Below, piece by piece: positions 61,925-64,000 of a DNA stretch of 64,000 nt (position 1 is its first letter; the number at the start of each line of letters is the position of its first letter). The notes beneath the pieces are model-generated. The model was not told the DNA's origin, did not search any database, and was given only the letters and a program-made list of their open reading frames with translations. Source of the stretch: Plasmodium brasilianum (taxonomy: Eukaryota; Apicomplexa; Aconoidasida; Haemosporida; Plasmodiidae); contig NC_090120.1 of NCBI RefSeq assembly GCF_023973825.1, positions 576,001-640,000 on the forward strand. Reading direction: 5' to 3'. The position numbers and the translations under genes were made by a program.

Positions 61925-62027
61925 TATTTGCTATAATTATATTGCTATAATTATTCTGCTATAATTATACAGCTATAACTATACTTCTATAATACTAATA
62001 TTATTATATACTGTCATTATTTTAAAC

Positions 62028-63278
62028 ATGTTTGAGTCTATTAAAAATTATATAAAAAACTTCAAAGAAGAAGGAAATGTTTACGTAAGAAAGAGCGTTT
62101 CCATTATTGGCTCTCCACTATCAGCTGGGCAGTCTTTGGGAGGGGTTAATTTAGCTTGTGATGATTTGAGGAAATTGGGTTTACACAAGATCATCCAGGT
62201 TTTAGGGTGGAATTATGAAGATCTAGGAAATGTAGAGGAAACTAGTGAAATAAATGAAAAAAGAAAAAAAAAACATTCAAGTATAGAAATTGAAGAGAAT
62301 AATAGTAACAGCAACTGTAATAGTAAAAGTAAAGGTAATAATAACAGTAACACTAATGGGATAGCTGGAGCCAATGGATATATGGACCATGAAAATTGTA
62401 ACGGTAAAGAAAATAATAAATTAGAAAACCACAGTTCAGATGACATTTATAAGAAGGTTAATGGAGGAGGCGAGTGTTTAACACAAAAGCAGGAAGAGAA
62501 AAATTATTATAATAATATAAAAAATATTGAAATAATTGGAAAGTTTAGTGAGAAATTATATCGTGTTATGAGTAATGAAATAAAAAAAAAAAATTTTGTG
62601 TTAAATATTGGAGGTGATCATAGTGTTGCCTTTTCTAGTATTTTAAGCTCATTACAATTTTATAAAGACTTAAAAGTTATATGGGTAGATGCTCATGGTG
62701 ACATTAACATTCCAGAAACAACTCCATCAGGAAATTATCATGGTATGATACTAGCTCATACAGTAGGTCTTTTTAAAAAAAAAGTACCATATTTTGAATG
62801 GTCCGAAAATTTAACTTATTTAAAACCAGAAAATGTTGCTATTATAGGAATAAGAGATATTGATATATATGAAAAAATTATTTTAAAAAAATGTAATATT
62901 AATTACTATACTATTATGGATATTGAAAAATATGGAATATATAATACTATATGTACTGCTCTTAACAAAATAGATCCATATGAAAACTCCCCTATACATA
63001 TATCTCTAGACATAGACAGTGTTGATAGTGCTTTTGCTCCAGGAACAGGTACAATAGCAAAGGGGGGGTTAAATTATAGAGAAATAAATTTATTAATGAA
63101 GGTTTTAGCAGATACAAAACGTGTTGTTTCAATGGACTTGGTGGAATATAACCCTTCCCTAGATGAAGAAGACAAACAAGTACATGGTGACTCGTTACCT
63201 ATTTCTGAAAATGCGACAAAAACGGGAAAACTTTGCCTTGAACTTATTGCCAGAGTTTTGGGCAATAATATAGTATAA
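62028..63278 (+). CDS. Arginase (ureohydrolase)
   Basis: 416 residues, single exon. Arginase hydrolyses L-arginine to ornithine and urea and feeds polyamine synthesis; the parasite enzyme also depletes host arginine. All six Mn ligands are present: His in NIGGDHSVAF (about 196-200), Asp/His/Asp in VWVDAHGD-type WVDAHGDIN (about 220-226) and two Asp in SLDIDSVDSAF (about 327-332). The substrate-side motifs GNYHGM and GTGTIAKGGLNYREI are also present. The opening VSIIGSPLSAGQSLGGV is the usual arginase start. Between the first strands and the GGDHS loop lies an Asn/Ser/Lys-rich insert (about residues 78-165) that makes the protein about 100 residues longer than human arginase (322); Plasmodium arginases are known to carry such an insert. 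The ATG follows an ATT/TAC-rich leader with a 14-bp repeat. Confidence 0.96.
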   Translation: MFESIKNYIKNFKEEGNVYVRKSVSIIGSPLSAGQSLGGVNLACDDLRKLGLHKIIQVLGWNYEDLGNVEETSEINEKRKKKHSSIEIEENNSNSNCNSKSKGNNNSNTNGIAGANGYMDHENCNGKENNKLENHSSDDIYKKVNGGGECLTQKQEEKNYYNNIKNIEIIGKFSEKLYRVMSNEIKKKNFVLNIGGDHSVAFSSILSSLQFYKDLKVIWVDAHGDINIPETTPSGNYHGMILAHTVGLFKKKVPYFEWSENLTYLKPENVAIIGIRDIDIYEKIILKKCNINYYTIMDIEKYGIYNTICTALNKIDPYENSPIHISLDIDSVDSAFAPGTGTIAKGGLNYREINLLMKVLADTKRVVSMDLVEYNPSLDEEDKQVHGDSLPISENATKTGKLCLELIARVLGNNIV

Positions 63279-64000
63279 AATTCATGAATTTGAAAAGAAA
63301 AAAAAAATAATAATAATTAAAAAAAACACTAATTGTATAGTAATTTTGTTTGAAAAATAGACTTTTTTTTCTTTTTTTTAATTTTATGTATCCTTATTAA
63401 GTGCGACTTTTGTTGTTTATCATATGGTGCTCCAAAAGTAATTATGTGCACAATAAATAAGTATATATATAAATACTTACGTATTATATATACATATATA
63501 TGTAATATTAATAAAACTCTGTAATAATATCATTATGAATTTTTGTATGGACAATTTTGTACGCCGAACGCGTCCCTATGCAATCCGCAAAATTCTAACA
63601 TTCAAATAATTTAACAATTTTGAATTTCAAAATACCCTTAATACTGAGATACTATCTTGTGATTTTACGAAAATTTCTTTTTATTTGATATATGAGTAAT
63701 TAATTTCTTCATATGTATAAAATGAGTTATTATATAATATATTTTTTATTTTTTTTGGAATTTTAAGTTAATTAAAAAAGTTTGAAAAAATCATTAAAAA
63801 TGTAAAAATAAAAAGAGCGAAAAGGGGAGATATAAAATATATTATAATTTCTTTCTCTTTCCTCATTTCTTTTTTATTTCTTATTTTTTCTGTTTATTTC
63901 TTTTTATACCTTTTTTTTCTTTTTTTTTTGACCTTTTGAAAAAAAAAAGAAAAAAAAAAGCATGAAATATTAATAGAAACAAAATGTTAATTATTAAAAA
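63279..64000. other. Region 3' of arginase
   Basis: About 720 bases of AT-rich DNA: A and T tracts, (TA) runs near 63460-63505 and a brief C/G-richer patch at 63555-63592. No gene seen before the window ends. Confidence 0.6.

Larger units (their letters stand above)
58034..62027. other. Long divergent intergenic region (dynein LIC / arginase)
   Basis: 4 kb with both promoters. (CA)n at 58105-58130, A tracts, (TA)n tracts (59093-59135, 61152-61222, 61545-61603), a very AT-rich kilobase at about 60190-61230, and a 14-bp array next to arginase. Short frames (58076-58315, 58696-59001, 59892-60077, 60910-61098) are not convincing. Confidence 0.6.

Noticed and set aside
1..64000. tRNA genes
   Set aside because: No cloverleaf with a GTTCRANNC T-loop block was recognised on either strand by eye; a covariance search would be decisive.

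Overview
The window is nuclear DNA of a malaria parasite (genus Plasmodium). The signs are extreme A+T richness with long poly-A/poly-T runs, Asn/Lys-rich low-complexity insertions inside conserved domains, short AT-rich GT...AG introns, and the gene content. From memory, the order resembles the part of P. falciparum chromosome 9 that carries ATG3 and arginase; I did not check this. The species cannot be fixed from the sequence. No rRNA, tRNA, transposon, CRISPR array or telomeric repeat was seen.

Layout, left to right: an AT-rich stretch; a small multipass membrane protein (3098-3811, +); a CFAP251/WDR66-like axonemal WD-repeat protein in two exons (5789-9839, +); the Atg8-conjugating enzyme ATG3 in twelve small exons (13282-10189, -); a PNUTS-like protein with a TFIIS-N type domain in three exons (16678-21200, +); coatomer beta' (25402-22298, -); a very large EEP-superfamily, neutral sphingomyelinase-like protein broken by one frameshift in an A12 tract (29657-37518, +); an RNB-family exoribonuclease in two exons (44439-38928, -); the ESCRT-III protein VPS46/CHMP1 in seven exons (45772-47478, +); an unrecognised protein with an N-terminal hydrophobic leader (50700-49117, -); a Maf-like nucleotide pyrophosphatase (52955-54274, +); a dynein light intermediate chain (58033-55133, -); and arginase (62028-63278, +).

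From CFAP251 on, the eleven genes alternate strictly in strand, so promoters lie in long divergent intergenic regions (1.3-4.3 kb) and 3' ends in shorter convergent ones. No operon logic applies. By theme: ATG3, coatomer and VPS46 serve membrane conjugation and traffic; dynein LIC and CFAP251 serve microtubule motors and the male-gamete axoneme; RNB and the PNUTS-like protein serve RNA and transcription; arginase, Maf and the EEP protein are metabolic.

Splicing decides several annotations. Four genes (CFAP251, ATG3, the PNUTS-like gene, RNB) and VPS46 are misread if open reading frames are taken at face value; exon joins were worked out by hand from GT/AG sites, reading phase and family motifs. 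The intergenic DNA is rich in minisatellites, including four unrelated arrays that share a 14-bp period within 13 kb and two 26-bp arrays lying next to start codons.
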